Assembly: GCA_003054495.1 (NCBI GenBank)
Contig: CP028514.1
Location: forward strand, 2,124,001-2,188,000
Direction: 5' to 3'
DNA length: 64,000 bases
Origin: Carboxydocella thermautotrophica
GTDB lineage: Bacteria; Bacillota; GCA-003054495; Carboxydocellales; Carboxydocellaceae
Part shown: piece after piece, positions 53,503 through 61,804 of the stretch
Numbering within the stretch: the first letter of the stretch is position 1
Layout: every line of letters begins with the position of its first letter
The notes under the pieces: generated by a model
What the model saw: only the letters and a program-made list of their open reading frames with translations
What the model was told of the DNA's origin: nothing
Database searches by the model: none
Translations under genes and position numbers: made by a program

Positions 53503-55155
53503 TCAGGTCCCGCCTTCCCAGCGGTCCAGCAGGAAGGCCTTTTCCGGCCGTACCAAAAGCCAGACCTGTTCCTCCTGTACCGGTTTAAATTGCAACTGAT
53601 AAAGTTCAGCCACTTCCTGACTGCACCAGGCCCTGGGCCACAGCCCCGCCATCACTGCTGCCGCACCTTTAAGGAGATGACTCTCCTCCCTGCCCGGTTC
53701 CGGGCCAGGCTCGCTCTCCCGGTAAGCCCAGCCCATCAGCCGTTTTCCCAGCAACCGGGCGGGAAAAGCAGCCGGGGGCTGTTCTCCCGCCCAGAGAGTT
53801 CCATGAACTTCCCCCCGGCTGAGGGCGAGAAAACCGGCCTGGGAGCCGGTGGGGTAATAGCCCACTTTTTGCCCTTGCTGAGCCAGTTCCAGCAACTTTT
53901 CTTCAAAGGGCTGCCAGTAAGTACCGCCAAACCACCACTGTTCCTGGATTTCCGCCAGGGGGCGGAAAAGCTGGACTTCCACTTCCGTCCCGGCTTCAAA
54001 GCCCTCACTGAGGCGCGGAACCACCAGCAAACCATCGGCCTGGACCAGGGAAGAAATGGCTCCTGCTCCCCGGCCCAGGGGCACAGCGACCAGCTCCGCT
54101 TCCTGGGCCAGCAGTTTAACCCGCACAAACTCCTCCTGGCCCAGGGGAGATACCACCTTGCGGACCAGGCGGGCCCGGGCCGTCGCCCGCCCTGGCAACT
54201 GCCCGCCCCGCAGCAGTTCCAGCACCGGTTTCACGAAAAGTTCACAGGTAAGGGCCGCGGATACGGGATAACCGGGCAGACCGATCACCGGCTTACCCTG
54301 AACCTCGCCCAGAATCACCGGTTTGCCGGGCTTGATGGCTACCCCGTGACTGACCAGGGTGCCCAGTTCCGCAATCACCCGGGCGGTAAAATCCTCGGAA
54401 CCGGCAGAAGAGCCGGCATTGATGACTACCAGGTCATAGTTTGCTGCCGCTTCCGCCACCCTGGCCTTGAGCAGCTCATAGTCGTCAGGCAGAGCGGGTT
54501 GCCGTTCTGCCACTGCATCCCATTCCTCGATCAAACCGGCCAGCAAACGGGAATTGAATTCCAGGATATCCCCAGGCTTCACTTTACTCCCTGGTTCCAC
54601 CAGTTCCGTACCGGTGGGGAAGACGGCCACCCGGGGCCGGGCCCGTACTTCTACCTCAGTTACATTGGCAGCCAGCAAAGCCGCCGCCAGATATGGAGTA
54701 ATGCGATCCCCCGGCCAGGCCAGCACTTCACCGGCAGCAATATCCTCCCCTACCAGGCGTATGTGCTGCCAGGGCGCAGCCGCCCCATTGATTTCCACAT
54801 ACTCTCCCCGGGGAGTCGCCTGTTCAATCATTACCACTGCATCATAACCGGCGGGAATCACATCCCCGGTATCCACATAAACCGCCTCCGACCCCACCAG
54901 GAGCCGGGCCGGTTTGGTCTCGCTGGCCCCAAAGGTGGTTTCCGCTCTGACCGCATACCCATCCATAGCTGAAGCCGGATAATGGGGATTGGCCAGCTGG
55001 GCCCGAATGGCCCTGGCTACCGTCCGGCCCAGGGCCTGTTCTACCGCCAGCCGCTCTGGAAGCAGCGGTCTTACCCCTGCCTGCTCCAGCTGGCTCAGAT
55101 AATTGGCCAGGGTTTCCTGCCGCGGTAAATTATCCAGATAGACTTTCTTGCCCAA
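53503..55155 (-). CDS. MoeA-type molybdotransferase with C-terminal binding-protein-like domain
   Basis: The first 390 residues are MoeA-like: ANPHYPASAMDGYAVRAE, DTGDVIPAGYDAVVMIE, INAGSSAGSEDFTARVI and LPGYPVSAALTCELF. A C-terminal segment of about 150 residues (FGGTYWQPFEEKLLELAQQG, GYYPTGSQAGFLALSRGEVHG) resembles the substrate-binding domain often fused to MoeA in Clostridia and archaea, which is thought to recognise molybdate or ligand. Inserts molybdenum into molybdopterin-AMP. Two bases before moaA; three bases after the other moeA. Confidence 0.9.
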   Translation of the reverse strand: MGKKVYLDNLPRQETLANYLSQLEQAGVRPLLPERLAVEQALGRTVARAIRAQLANPHYPASAMDGYAVRAETTFGASETKPARLLVGSEAVYVDTGDVIPAGYDAVVMIEQATPRGEYVEINGAAAPWQHIRLVGEDIAAGEVLAWPGDRITPYLAAALLAANVTEVEVRARPRVAVFPTGTELVEPGSKVKPGDILEFNSRLLAGLIEEWDAVAERQPALPDDYELLKARVAEAAANYDLVVINAGSSAGSEDFTARVIAELGTLVSHGVAIKPGKPVILGEVQGKPVIGLPGYPVSAALTCELFVKPVLELLRGGQLPGRATARARLVRKVVSPLGQEEFVRVKLLAQEAELVAVPLGRGAGAISSLVQADGLLVVPRLSEGFEAGTEVEVQLFRPLAEIQEQWWFGGTYWQPFEEKLLELAQQGQKVGYYPTGSQAGFLALSRGEVHGTLWAGEQPPAAFPARLLGKRLMGWAYRESEPGPEPGREESHLLKGAAAVMAGLWPRAWCSQEVAELYQLQFKPVQEEQVWLLVRPEKAFLLDRWEGGT

Positions 55156-55157
55156 AT

Positions 55158-56417
55158 TTAACCCTCCTCAAACAAGCCGATACTGACCAGTTCCCCGGCA
55201 CTGATGCCATCCTGTTCCAGAGGAATGCGCAAAATGCCATCGGCTTTGACCATGGTGGATAATAGGCTGGATTTGCCCAGAATGGGGACTGCCCACAATT
55301 CCCCCTCCCGCCACTCCAGGGCACAGCGCACATGATCCTCCCGGGCCGGACCGGAGAGGACATTCCGCTCCAGCCGGGCAGTGACTGTCAGTCTGCCTTC
55401 CCGGTCCCGGTAGGGAGCAGGAGCGGGTAGCCCCAGCAGAGCCCGTAAAATGGGGCGCAGGAACAGGTCAAAAGTCACCATCGCCGAAACCGGATGTCCG
55501 GGTAAACCCACCGCCAGTTTCTGGCCACAGCGGGCCAGAATAGTGGGCTTGCCCGGCCGCACCGAGATGCCGTGCACAAATACCCCCGGTTCCCCCAGGG
55601 AGGCCAGCACTTCCCCGGTAGCATCCCTGGTTCCCACCGAACTGCCCCCGGAAACGATCAGCACATCATTTTCCTCCAGGGCCTGGCGGGCCACCGCCAG
55701 CAACTGCTCTTTCTGGTCCCGGATAACACCATACAGCCGGGGTTCACCCCCCAGTTCGTCCACCAGGGCATATAGGGTATAGGAATTCATATCCCGCACC
55801 TGGCCCGGTCCCGGTTCCTGTTCAGGAGCCACAATCTCGTCTCCGGTGGAAATCAGAGCTACCCGGGGTTTGACCGCTACCGTAACCTCGGTGATGCCCA
55901 GCCCGGCCAACAGCCCCAGATCCTGGGCCCGCAGGCGCCGTCCCGCCGGCAATACCTCCTGACCAGGAGTCACATCCTCCCCCGGCCGCACCACATTTTC
56001 CCCCGGCGCTACCGGTTTCAGTACCGCCACCATTCCCGGTGCCATTTCCGTATATTCCAGCATCACAATGGCATCCGCCCCCTCAGGTAACATGCCACCG
56101 GTGCTGATGGCCATGGCACTGCCGGGCGGCAGGGGCCCGGGAGGGGCCTGTCCCATCAAGACCTCCCCCACCAGGGGCAAAAAGACCGGCAAATCCTCCG
56201 TAGCCCCGAAGGTATCCGCTCCCCGCACCGCATAACCATCCACGGTAGAACGGTAAAACCCCGGCACTGCCGTCGGACTGACTACCTTTTCTGCCAGCAC
56301 CCGGCCCCGGGCTGCCAGCAGGGGCACCCGTTCCGGGCGAGGGCGAAAGTCCTGCAAATGTTGTTCCAATCTGGCCAGTGCCTCTGGCACAGTGATTACC
56401 TTCCCGAACTCAGCCAT
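55158..56417 (-). CDS. moeA: Molybdopterin molybdotransferase MoeA
   Basis: Standard three-domain MoeA, 419 residues: FYRSTVDGYAVRGADTFGA, GGMLPEGADAIVMLEY, STGDEIVAP, DVLIVSGGSSVGTRDAT and LPGHPVSAMVTFDLF. It differs from its tandem neighbour in lacking the extra C-terminal domain. Genomes with both may use them for Mo and W (inference). Confidence 0.95.
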   Translation of the reverse strand: MAEFGKVITVPEALARLEQHLQDFRPRPERVPLLAARGRVLAEKVVSPTAVPGFYRSTVDGYAVRGADTFGATEDLPVFLPLVGEVLMGQAPPGPLPPGSAMAISTGGMLPEGADAIVMLEYTEMAPGMVAVLKPVAPGENVVRPGEDVTPGQEVLPAGRRLRAQDLGLLAGLGITEVTVAVKPRVALISTGDEIVAPEQEPGPGQVRDMNSYTLYALVDELGGEPRLYGVIRDQKEQLLAVARQALEENDVLIVSGGSSVGTRDATGEVLASLGEPGVFVHGISVRPGKPTILARCGQKLAVGLPGHPVSAMVTFDLFLRPILRALLGLPAPAPYRDREGRLTVTARLERNVLSGPAREDHVRCALEWREGELWAVPILGKSSLLSTMVKADGILRIPLEQDGISAGELVSIGLFEEG

Positions 56418-56426
56418 ATAAACCTC

Positions 56427-56603
56427 CTAGAAACAGCCCAGCTGACAGGCCTTAATACGAATTCCCAGTTCATTGCATATTTTCCCCACCAGTCCCTTTT
56501 CTACGCCCAGCTCTTCCGCCAGAGCCCAGGCCTGGGCACAGGTGATTCTGCCTTCAGGCGCAGCTTCTTTTAATAATTGCCGCAATTTTTCTACCTTGTC
56601 CAT
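56427..56603 (-). CDS. Small Cys-tailed protein heading the Moco operon
   Basis: 58 residues (MDKVEKLRQLLKEA...): a short helix-turn-helix-like fold (CAQAWALAEELGV, LVGKICNELGI) ending in RIKACQLGCF with two Cys. No named family recognised. ATG 56603 has AGGAGGG 6 bases upstream. It is the first gene after the riboswitch and the Moco operon's leader, so a molybdenum-linked role is likely. Confidence 0.75.
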   Translation of the reverse strand: MDKVEKLRQLLKEAAPEGRITCAQAWALAEELGVEKGLVGKICNELGIRIKACQLGCF

Positions 56604-56626
56604 CTTTCTCCCTCCTGTGATCAAAA

Positions 56627-56668
56627 TAAAACAGCCGGCTTCCCGGTGTCAGCCGACTGTTTTCCTTC
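56627..56668 (-). terminator. Terminator after the Moco aptamer
   Basis: On the minus strand AAAACAGTCGGCT, a ten-base loop, AGCCGGCTGTTTTATTTT. It lies between the aptamer and the first ribosome site, so ligand binding can control read-through. Confidence 0.82.
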
Positions 56669-56795
56669 CATCCACAGCAGACTGTTCCTTTCCACCGGGA
56701 GGCAAAAGGGTTTCCCCCTTTACCCTCGAGCCTCAAGCATGGCTCTGGCCAAAGGCCTTGGGCAAACAGCCTGTAGGTCCTTTGACTCGGAACAT
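56669..56795 (-). ncRNA. Moco-family riboswitch aptamer
   Basis: The RNA contains the family marks: an entry strand TCCGAG near 56793, then CAGAGCC, CTCGAGGGT, GGGGGAAACCC and the diagnostic GCCTCCCGG with GAAAGG a few bases later (56690-56706). The ends (ACAGGCTGTT and AACAGTCTGCTGT) can pair as P1. A molybdenum/tungsten cofactor operon follows, which is where this class is found. The exact edges are approximate. Confidence 0.85.
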
Positions 56796-56798
56796 AAG

Positions 56799-58133
56799 TT
56801 AAATTATGGTTGCCGCCAGCTCAGCCAGCTCTGACCTTTCCCCTTTGGTGAAGACCACATGGCCGGCGATAGGCTGGTCCTTGAATTTTTCGGCCACAAA
56901 AGTGAGGCCATTGCTATTGGAATCCAGATAAGGATGATCCACCTGGAATGGATCACCGGTTAAGACTATTTTAGTACCTTCTCCCACCCTTGTCAAAATG
57001 GTTTTAACTTCATGAGGGGTCAGGTTCTGGGCCTCATCCACAATAACAAACTGATGAGGGATGCTGCGGCCCCGAATATAGGTTATGGCTTCCAGCTCCA
57101 GCTGGCCCCTTTCCTTGAAATAGCGCAAAGTGGTTTCAATACTGGTAGGTTTGCTGTCCTTTTCCTTTTTGCCTTCTTTGACTCCACTCAGTATATATTC
57201 GATATTATCATAAATGGGACTCATCCAGGGACGCAGTTTCTCATCCTTCTCCCCGGGCAGAAAACCGATATCATTGCCCAGGGGCACGATGGGCCGGGTT
57301 ACCAGCAATTTTTTGTAATCCTCTGTTTCTACCACCTGTTCCAGACCGGCGGCAACAGCCAGCAGGGTCTTACCGGTTCCGGCCTGGCCTACCAGAGTCA
57401 CCAGTTTGATGTTAGGATCAAACAGCAATTCCATGGCAAAACGCTGTTCCTTGTTACGGGCTCTGATGCCAAAAGCATCTTTGTTGCCATAGCGCAAAGG
57501 CACAATCGCCTTTTTGCTATGGTCAAACCGTCCCAGAGCAGACTGTCCCGTCTCTTCACAGAGCAAGGTAACAAACTGGTTGGCAACCAGCTCCCCGCCG
57601 GTGAAATCAACCAGCTGTCCCTCCTGATAGAACCGATCAATCTGGTCTCCTGCTACCTTAAGGGTAGTGGTACCGGAGTACATCTCTTCCACATTGACCC
57701 GGTCGGTTTTGTAATCCTCGGTCTTGATGCCCAGGGCATCAGCCTTGATGCGCAGGTAAATATCCTTGGTCACCAGGGTAACTTCCCGTTCCGGATATTT
57801 GTCAGCATACATTTTGGCCAGAGCCAGGATGGAGTTATCCGCTTTGTGGCTTTTGATTTCCGGGATTTTGGGCAAATCGATGGCCAGTTCCACCCGCAGG
57901 AAGCCTCCACCAGGAGTGGGAATGCCTTCATGCAATTTACCGGATTGGCGCAGCTGATCCAGAGCTTTGGCAACCCGCCGGGCATTGCGCCCCACCTCAT
58001 CCATGCGTCTTTTCTGTTCATCCAGCTCCTCAATCACCAGCAGGGGTAAAACCACCTCATGCTCCTGAAAGCGAAACAGGGATTGCGGATCATGCAGCAA
58101 AACATTGGTATCCAGTATGAAGAGTTTTTTCAA
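56799..58133 (-). CDS. PIN domain + PhoH-like ATPase (YlaK type)
   Basis: The N-terminal 150 residues are a PIN nuclease domain (KLFILDTNVLLHDP, ELDEQKRRMDEVGRNARRV) with acidic active-site residues. The C-terminal half is a PhoH ATPase: Walker A GQAGTGKTLLAVA, Walker B FVIVDEAQN. 444 residues, as in Bacillus YlaK. Involved in RNA handling; precise role unknown. The gene ends just before the Moco riboswitch, which is transcribed in the same direction. Confidence 0.93.
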   Translation of the reverse strand: MKKLFILDTNVLLHDPQSLFRFQEHEVVLPLLVIEELDEQKRRMDEVGRNARRVAKALDQLRQSGKLHEGIPTPGGGFLRVELAIDLPKIPEIKSHKADNSILALAKMYADKYPEREVTLVTKDIYLRIKADALGIKTEDYKTDRVNVEEMYSGTTTLKVAGDQIDRFYQEGQLVDFTGGELVANQFVTLLCEETGQSALGRFDHSKKAIVPLRYGNKDAFGIRARNKEQRFAMELLFDPNIKLVTLVGQAGTGKTLLAVAAGLEQVVETEDYKKLLVTRPIVPLGNDIGFLPGEKDEKLRPWMSPIYDNIEYILSGVKEGKKEKDSKPTSIETTLRYFKERGQLELEAITYIRGRSIPHQFVIVDEAQNLTPHEVKTILTRVGEGTKIVLTGDPFQVDHPYLDSNSNGLTFVAEKFKDQPIAGHVVFTKGERSELAELAATII

Positions 58134-58267
58134 GCCGCCTACCCCTTTCTGTATCTATTTCCTGTTAAATTCGCCATCAGCTGCAGTTTTTCCTTCCTGC
58201 CTGAATATTATTTCTTTTTTCGCCATCTTTACGCTTATCGAAAAACAGCTTATAATATAACTGTAAA

Positions 58268-58294
58268 TACGACATCCTCGTATGGATGGTCGTA
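58268..58294. repeat. Inverted repeat upstream of the PhoH gene
   Basis: TACGACATCC and GGATgGTCGTA with one bulged base around TCGTAT. Not linked to a known function; promoter-like A/T sequence lies next to it. Confidence 0.6.
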
Positions 58295-58326
58295 AGCTGC
58301 CCTATAAGTTCTCCATGATTAAGGAC

Positions 58327-58386
58327 GTTCGAAGTTCGAGGTTGAAGATTGAAAGGGACAGTAGTAAGCTATACTACTGTCCCTTT
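58327..58386 (-). terminator. Terminator of the toxin gene with a degenerate 7-bp tandem repeat beside it
   Basis: 58352-58386: AAAGGGACAGTAGTA, loop AGCTA, TACTACTGTCCCTTT, a perfect 15-bp stem. Just left are four imperfect 7-mers (GTTCGAA, GTTCGAG, GTTGAAG, ATTGAAA; 58327-58354). Confidence 0.7.
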
Positions 58387-58579
58387 ATTTGTCTATTCTT
58401 TTCTGTGCCAGTAAGTAAACCTCATCATCTGCCCTGGCAGAAATAATAATAATCTTCATAACCTCTTTTTCTCTTACCAGCTTATATACCACTCGAAGGC
58501 CAAGCACCTGTAAGCGCTGGCTGTGGTCAAGGCGCATCAAGTCCTTGATTGCTTCTTTCAAGTATTCTACCTGCCACAT
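58385..58579 (-). CDS. RelE/ParE-type toxin remnant (internal deletion)
   Basis: The start (MWQVEYLKEAIKDLMRLD) and the end (RVVYKLVREKEVMKIIIISA, EVYLLAQKR) are those of RelE-family toxins, but the two parts join at VLGLRV. RelE proteins of this type are 90-100 residues; here 64, so about 35 codons of the middle (core strands and positively charged RNase residues) are missing. The reading frame is intact, so the gene looks like a disarmed toxin kept beside a full antitoxin. Confidence 0.72.
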   Translation of the reverse strand: MWQVEYLKEAIKDLMRLDHSQRLQVLGLRVVYKLVREKEVMKIIIISARADDEVYLLAQKRIDK

Positions 58580-58581
58580 AG

Positions 58582-58911
58582 TTATTCTATCTCCACATCT
58601 ACATTTTCTAAATCCGTGCTAATTATACCAAGATCAGATAAAACTTTTTCCTGAGGGATAAAATCATCCTCTTTGGCTTTTTCCATACGCCTTTCGGCTT
58701 CCAGCAGCAGACGGTACTCCTCTATAGCTTCAAGCATTTGTTCATACAGCTCAGGCTTTAAAAGCACGCATGCCGGAGTGTTATTTTTCACCACAATCTT
58801 AAATCCCGTTTCCCTGACCTCTTCAAAGATTTTATTAGCCTCCCCTTTATTAAACCTGGAAATTGGCACTAGAGAATTTAACACCCTGCTTACGGTGATT
58901 TTTTCAAACAT
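58582..58911 (-). CDS. Phd/YefM-family antitoxin
   Basis: MFEKITVSRVLNSLVPISRF, NKGEANKIFEEVRETGFKIV and NNTPACVLLKPELYEQMLE are the N-terminal DNA-binding parts of Phd/YefM. A C-terminal acidic tail should neutralise the toxin. 109 residues from ATG 58911 with AAAGGGG about 9 bases upstream; the longer frame reaches 59082. A consensus promoter with an overlapping palindrome precedes it. Confidence 0.87.
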   Translation of the reverse strand: MFEKITVSRVLNSLVPISRFNKGEANKIFEEVRETGFKIVVKNNTPACVLLKPELYEQMLEAIEEYRLLLEAERRMEKAKEDDFIPQEKVLSDLGIISTDLENVDVEIE

Positions 58912-58947
58912 AATATCAGCCCCTTTCATAATAGACTTCCTGAAAAT

Positions 58948-58976
58948 ATTGTATGTTTGATTGATAAATTTGTCAA
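58948..58976 (-). promoter_or_regulatory. Promoter and operator of the antitoxin gene
   Basis: TTGACA (58976-58971), 17 bases, TACAAT (58953-58948). The -35 region overlaps TTGACAAATTTATCAA, an imperfect palindrome, as expected for antitoxin autoregulation. Confidence 0.75.
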
Positions 58977-59012
58977 TATTTTTATTGATATTTCTCTCCT
59001 GCCGGAGAATAT

Positions 59013-59043
59013 AAAAATCGCCCCTGCACAGGGGGCGATTTTC
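59013..59043 (-). terminator. Rho-independent terminator of the kor operon
   Basis: AAAATCGCCCC, loop, GGGGCGATTTT and TATA on the minus strand after the korD stop. Confidence 0.9.
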
Positions 59044-59053
59044 GCTTTTCGTC

Positions 59054-59299
59054 CTATTTTTTCTTTTCCACTGACAGGGCACAATCAGGACATACGGTCT
59101 GACAAATGCCGCAGAGGATGCATTTTTCCATATCAGCCACTACGGCCGGAGTCCCATATACACCCAGGGTTTTGGACCAGGAAATACAGGAAACCGGGCA
59201 TTTTTCGATGCACAACCCACAGCCTTTGCAAAGGCGCGGAAAAATGGCCCACTGCCCTTTTTGTCCCTCGTGGATTTCAACCTTCTTCAAGTAGTCCAC
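59054..59299 (-). CDS. korD: 2-oxoacid:ferredoxin oxidoreductase delta subunit (4Fe-4S ferredoxin)
   Basis: Two CxxCxxCxxxCP clusters: CKGCGLCIEKCPVSC and CILCGICQTVCPDCA. 81 residues. Passes electrons from the TPP enzyme to ferredoxin. It is last in the operon, whereas delta is first in many others. Confidence 0.9.
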   Translation of the reverse strand: MDYLKKVEIHEGQKGQWAIFPRLCKGCGLCIEKCPVSCISWSKTLGVYGTPAVVADMEKCILCGICQTVCPDCALSVEKKK

Positions 59300-59317
59300 T
59301 GTTTTTTCCCTCCTCGG

Positions 59318-59884
59318 TTAAGCCTGCTGGGCCAGGGCATAGCCCTTCTCCAGGGCAGCGAAGTTCAAGTCTCTCAGTTTGGGGTTTTGTTCAAACTTGT
59401 AACCGAGTTTCTTTTCAATAGCATTTTTAGCCTGTTCTAAAGTTACCACCCCGGTTGCCCCGATAACTGCACCCATAATAAGGATATTGAAAACCCGGGG
59501 GTGCAACTCGTTTTTGGAAATTTCCAGAGCCGGAATGCCCATGACTTTCTTAGCATTTTTAGGGAGGTATTCTTCTACCTCTTCGATAGATGTATCATAA
59601 ACAAACAGGGTATTAGGCCCTACATATTGCTGAGTGCGAACTACTGCCCGGTCGCTCAAAGCCACTACGATATCACCTTTAACGAATTTGGGTGCAGCAA
59701 TTTTTTCATCATCGATCTGCAAAAAGGCAATGGATACGCCACCCCGTTGCTCCACGCCGAAGTTGGGAATATAGAGGGCTTCCCGCCCGGCCTGGTTGGC
59801 GGCCTCAGCGATAATTTCCGCTACGGATTGAACCCCCTGGCCCCCTTCACCGGCCAGAGCGATTTTCACCAGTTTGCTGGACAT
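59318..59884 (-). CDS. korC: 2-oxoacid:ferredoxin oxidoreductase gamma subunit
   Basis: KIALAGEGGQGVQSVAEIIAEAA start and IMGAVIGATGVVTLE; 188 residues, the POR_gamma fold that binds CoA. It lies four bases after korB (59889). Confidence 0.92.
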   Translation of the reverse strand: MSSKLVKIALAGEGGQGVQSVAEIIAEAANQAGREALYIPNFGVEQRGGVSIAFLQIDDEKIAAPKFVKGDIVVALSDRAVVRTQQYVGPNTLFVYDTSIEEVEEYLPKNAKKVMGIPALEISKNELHPRVFNILIMGAVIGATGVVTLEQAKNAIEKKLGYKFEQNPKLRDLNFAALEKGYALAQQA

Positions 59885-59888
59885 ATTC

Positions 59889-60641
59889 TTAGCCCTCCTT
59901 CTGTGCCGGGGTCTTGATTTCCCCTACTTTGAAGTACTTGGTCATTTCCTTTTCAATAAAGTTCCAGGTATCCCGGGCATTGGTCCGCCAGTTGGTGGGA
60001 CAGCCAGAGAGAGCTTCCACAAAGGAGAAACCATTGCCTTCCATCTGGTTTTGCAGGGCTTTCTTGATGAAGCCCTTCAGCTGCCGCATATTGGCTACTG
60101 TACCCCGGGCCACATAGGCTCCATCCTGTGTAATAGCTGCCACTGCCTCCGGACCCTGGGTGGGATAGCCCATGGTTTCCACATCGCGACCATAAGGAGA
60201 GGTTTCGGTTTTCTGGCCCGGCAGGGTAGTAGGAGCCATCTGACCACCGGTCATACCGTAGTTGGTGTTGTTGACCAGGATAACAGTTACATTTTCGTTG
60301 CGAGCAGCAGCATTGAAAAGGTGCTGAGAACCGATGGCATAACCGCCACCATCCCCCATATAAGCAACTACAATCCGGTCGGGGCGGGCCCGTTTGATCC
60401 CGGTCATCACCGGGGTTGTCCGGCCATGGTGGGTCTGTACACTATCTACATCAAAAAAGTCCCAGGCCAGCAGGGAGCAACCGATATCACAACCGAAAAC
60501 TACTCTATCCTGAATCCCCAGTTCATCAATAGCTTCCCCCAGAGCCTTTAACACATCACCGTGACCGCAACCGGGGCAAAACTTGTGGGGTTTGGATTCT
60601 TTCCGCCAGCATTTAGGCATACGCAACAATTCCACGGACAT
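59889..60641 (-). CDS. korB: 2-oxoacid:ferredoxin oxidoreductase beta subunit
   Basis: Holds TPP and a cluster: FCPGCGHGDVLKAL, GDGGGYAIGSQHLFNAA (TPP motif), NNTNYGMTGGQMAPTT. 250 residues. Together with korA it oxidises a 2-oxoacid to the acyl-CoA; 2-oxoglutarate is the common case, 2-oxoisovalerate possible. Confidence 0.93.
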   Translation of the reverse strand: MSVELLRMPKCWRKESKPHKFCPGCGHGDVLKALGEAIDELGIQDRVVFGCDIGCSLLAWDFFDVDSVQTHHGRTTPVMTGIKRARPDRIVVAYMGDGGGYAIGSQHLFNAAARNENVTVILVNNTNYGMTGGQMAPTTLPGQKTETSPYGRDVETMGYPTQGPEAVAAITQDGAYVARGTVANMRQLKGFIKKALQNQMEGNGFSFVEALSGCPTNWRTNARDTWNFIEKEMTKYFKVGEIKTPAQKEG

Positions 60642-60672
60642 GGCTTAACCTCCTTCCGTTATCTACCCGATC

Positions 60673-61758
60673 CTAAAGCAAAGATTTTACTTTTTCTTCC
60701 ACTTCTTCAGCAGTAATGCCCACACCGGGTTTGAACAGGCCTTCAATGGGAGTATTGATACCATAAATAGCCTGCTTGACCAGCTTATCCAGCTGACCCA
60801 GAGCGGATTCCACTACCAGCAGCTTGCCGGTTTTGGCAGCTACTTCTTTCAGCTGCTGCTCCGGGAAAGGCCGCAGGGTGATGGGCCGGAAATATCCAAC
60901 TTTATACCCGGCAGTCCGCAGGGCCTGGTAAGCCCCCAGAGCGGCCCGGGAAACTACGCCAGCGGAGACGATGACCAGATCGGCATCTTCACAATCGCGG
61001 GCATCATATTCGATGATTTCCGGTGCTACCCGGTTGTACTCCTCAGCATAGCTCATGACGATTTCATACAATTCTTCTTCGGTGTTGTAGGTATTGCGCA
61101 TATGATTGGGCTGCCGGTCAACTCCGATGGAACCTTCCTTACCTACAAACGGATAGGGTTCAACCAGCTTGATACCTCTTTCTTCGGGATCATAGAGAAC
61201 TACTGATTCCCGCATCTTGGCCTGGTAGCCATCCCCCAGCACAAAGGTGGGCCAGCGATAGGTCCAGGCAGTATTGAAGGCCTTGATGGTGTAGTCGAAC
61301 AGCTCCTGGTGAGTGGCAGGAGCATATACAATCCGGAAGCCTTCTCCGTTACCACCATATGTAGTCAGAGTGACTTCCTGCTGGGAGTAGATAACGGTAG
61401 CTGTAGACGGGCCACCCCGCTGCTGGACAATCAGGACAGTGGGAATGCGCATCATTTCTGCCATGGCCATGGGTTCCTGCATCAACACATTACCAGGGCC
61501 TGCAGTAGCGGTAAAGGCTTTTTTCCCCGCCAGCACGCCGCCAATGGTAGTAAAACCGGCAGATAATTCGTCTTCAGTTTGGAGGAATTTCTTGTCATAC
61601 TTGGGAGCAAGACGAGTCCAGTAATGCATGATTTCGTTCTGGGGAGTAATGGGGTAACCATACATGATGTCAGCTTTGGCAGCTACGGCCGCCCAGGCGA
61701 TGACCTCATTACCGGTCATAAATGCTTTCTTCTCCCCTTGAATGGGCTTTTCAGCCAT
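60673..61758 (-). CDS. korA: 2-oxoacid:ferredoxin oxidoreductase alpha subunit
   Basis: KAFMTGNEVIAWAAVAAKA (start), YPITPQNEI, ELSAGFTTIGGVLAGKKAFTATAGPG (read in parts) and SALGQLDKLV; about 361 residues. ATG 61758 has AGGAGGTG 8 bases upstream. Follows the ATPase gene by 46 bases. Confidence 0.93.
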   Translation of the reverse strand: MAEKPIQGEKKAFMTGNEVIAWAAVAAKADIMYGYPITPQNEIMHYWTRLAPKYDKKFLQTEDELSAGFTTIGGVLAGKKAFTATAGPGNVLMQEPMAMAEMMRIPTVLIVQQRGGPSTATVIYSQQEVTLTTYGGNGEGFRIVYAPATHQELFDYTIKAFNTAWTYRWPTFVLGDGYQAKMRESVVLYDPEERGIKLVEPYPFVGKEGSIGVDRQPNHMRNTYNTEEELYEIVMSYAEEYNRVAPEIIEYDARDCEDADLVIVSAGVVSRAALGAYQALRTAGYKVGYFRPITLRPFPEQQLKEVAAKTGKLLVVESALGQLDKLVKQAIYGINTPIEGLFKPGVGITAEEVEEKVKSLL

Positions 61759-61804
61759 GTAACCTACACCTCCTGTATACTTCTCCACGGGCGGGTTTAT
61801 ACCC

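Noticed and set aside
53491-54972. Plus-strand frame of 493 codons over the MoeA fusion gene
   Set aside because: The minus-strand gene is recognised along its length; the plus product is rich in Gly, Gln and Pro without a family.
57012-58049. Plus-strand frame of 345 codons over the PhoH gene
   Set aside because: Shadow of the PIN-PhoH gene.
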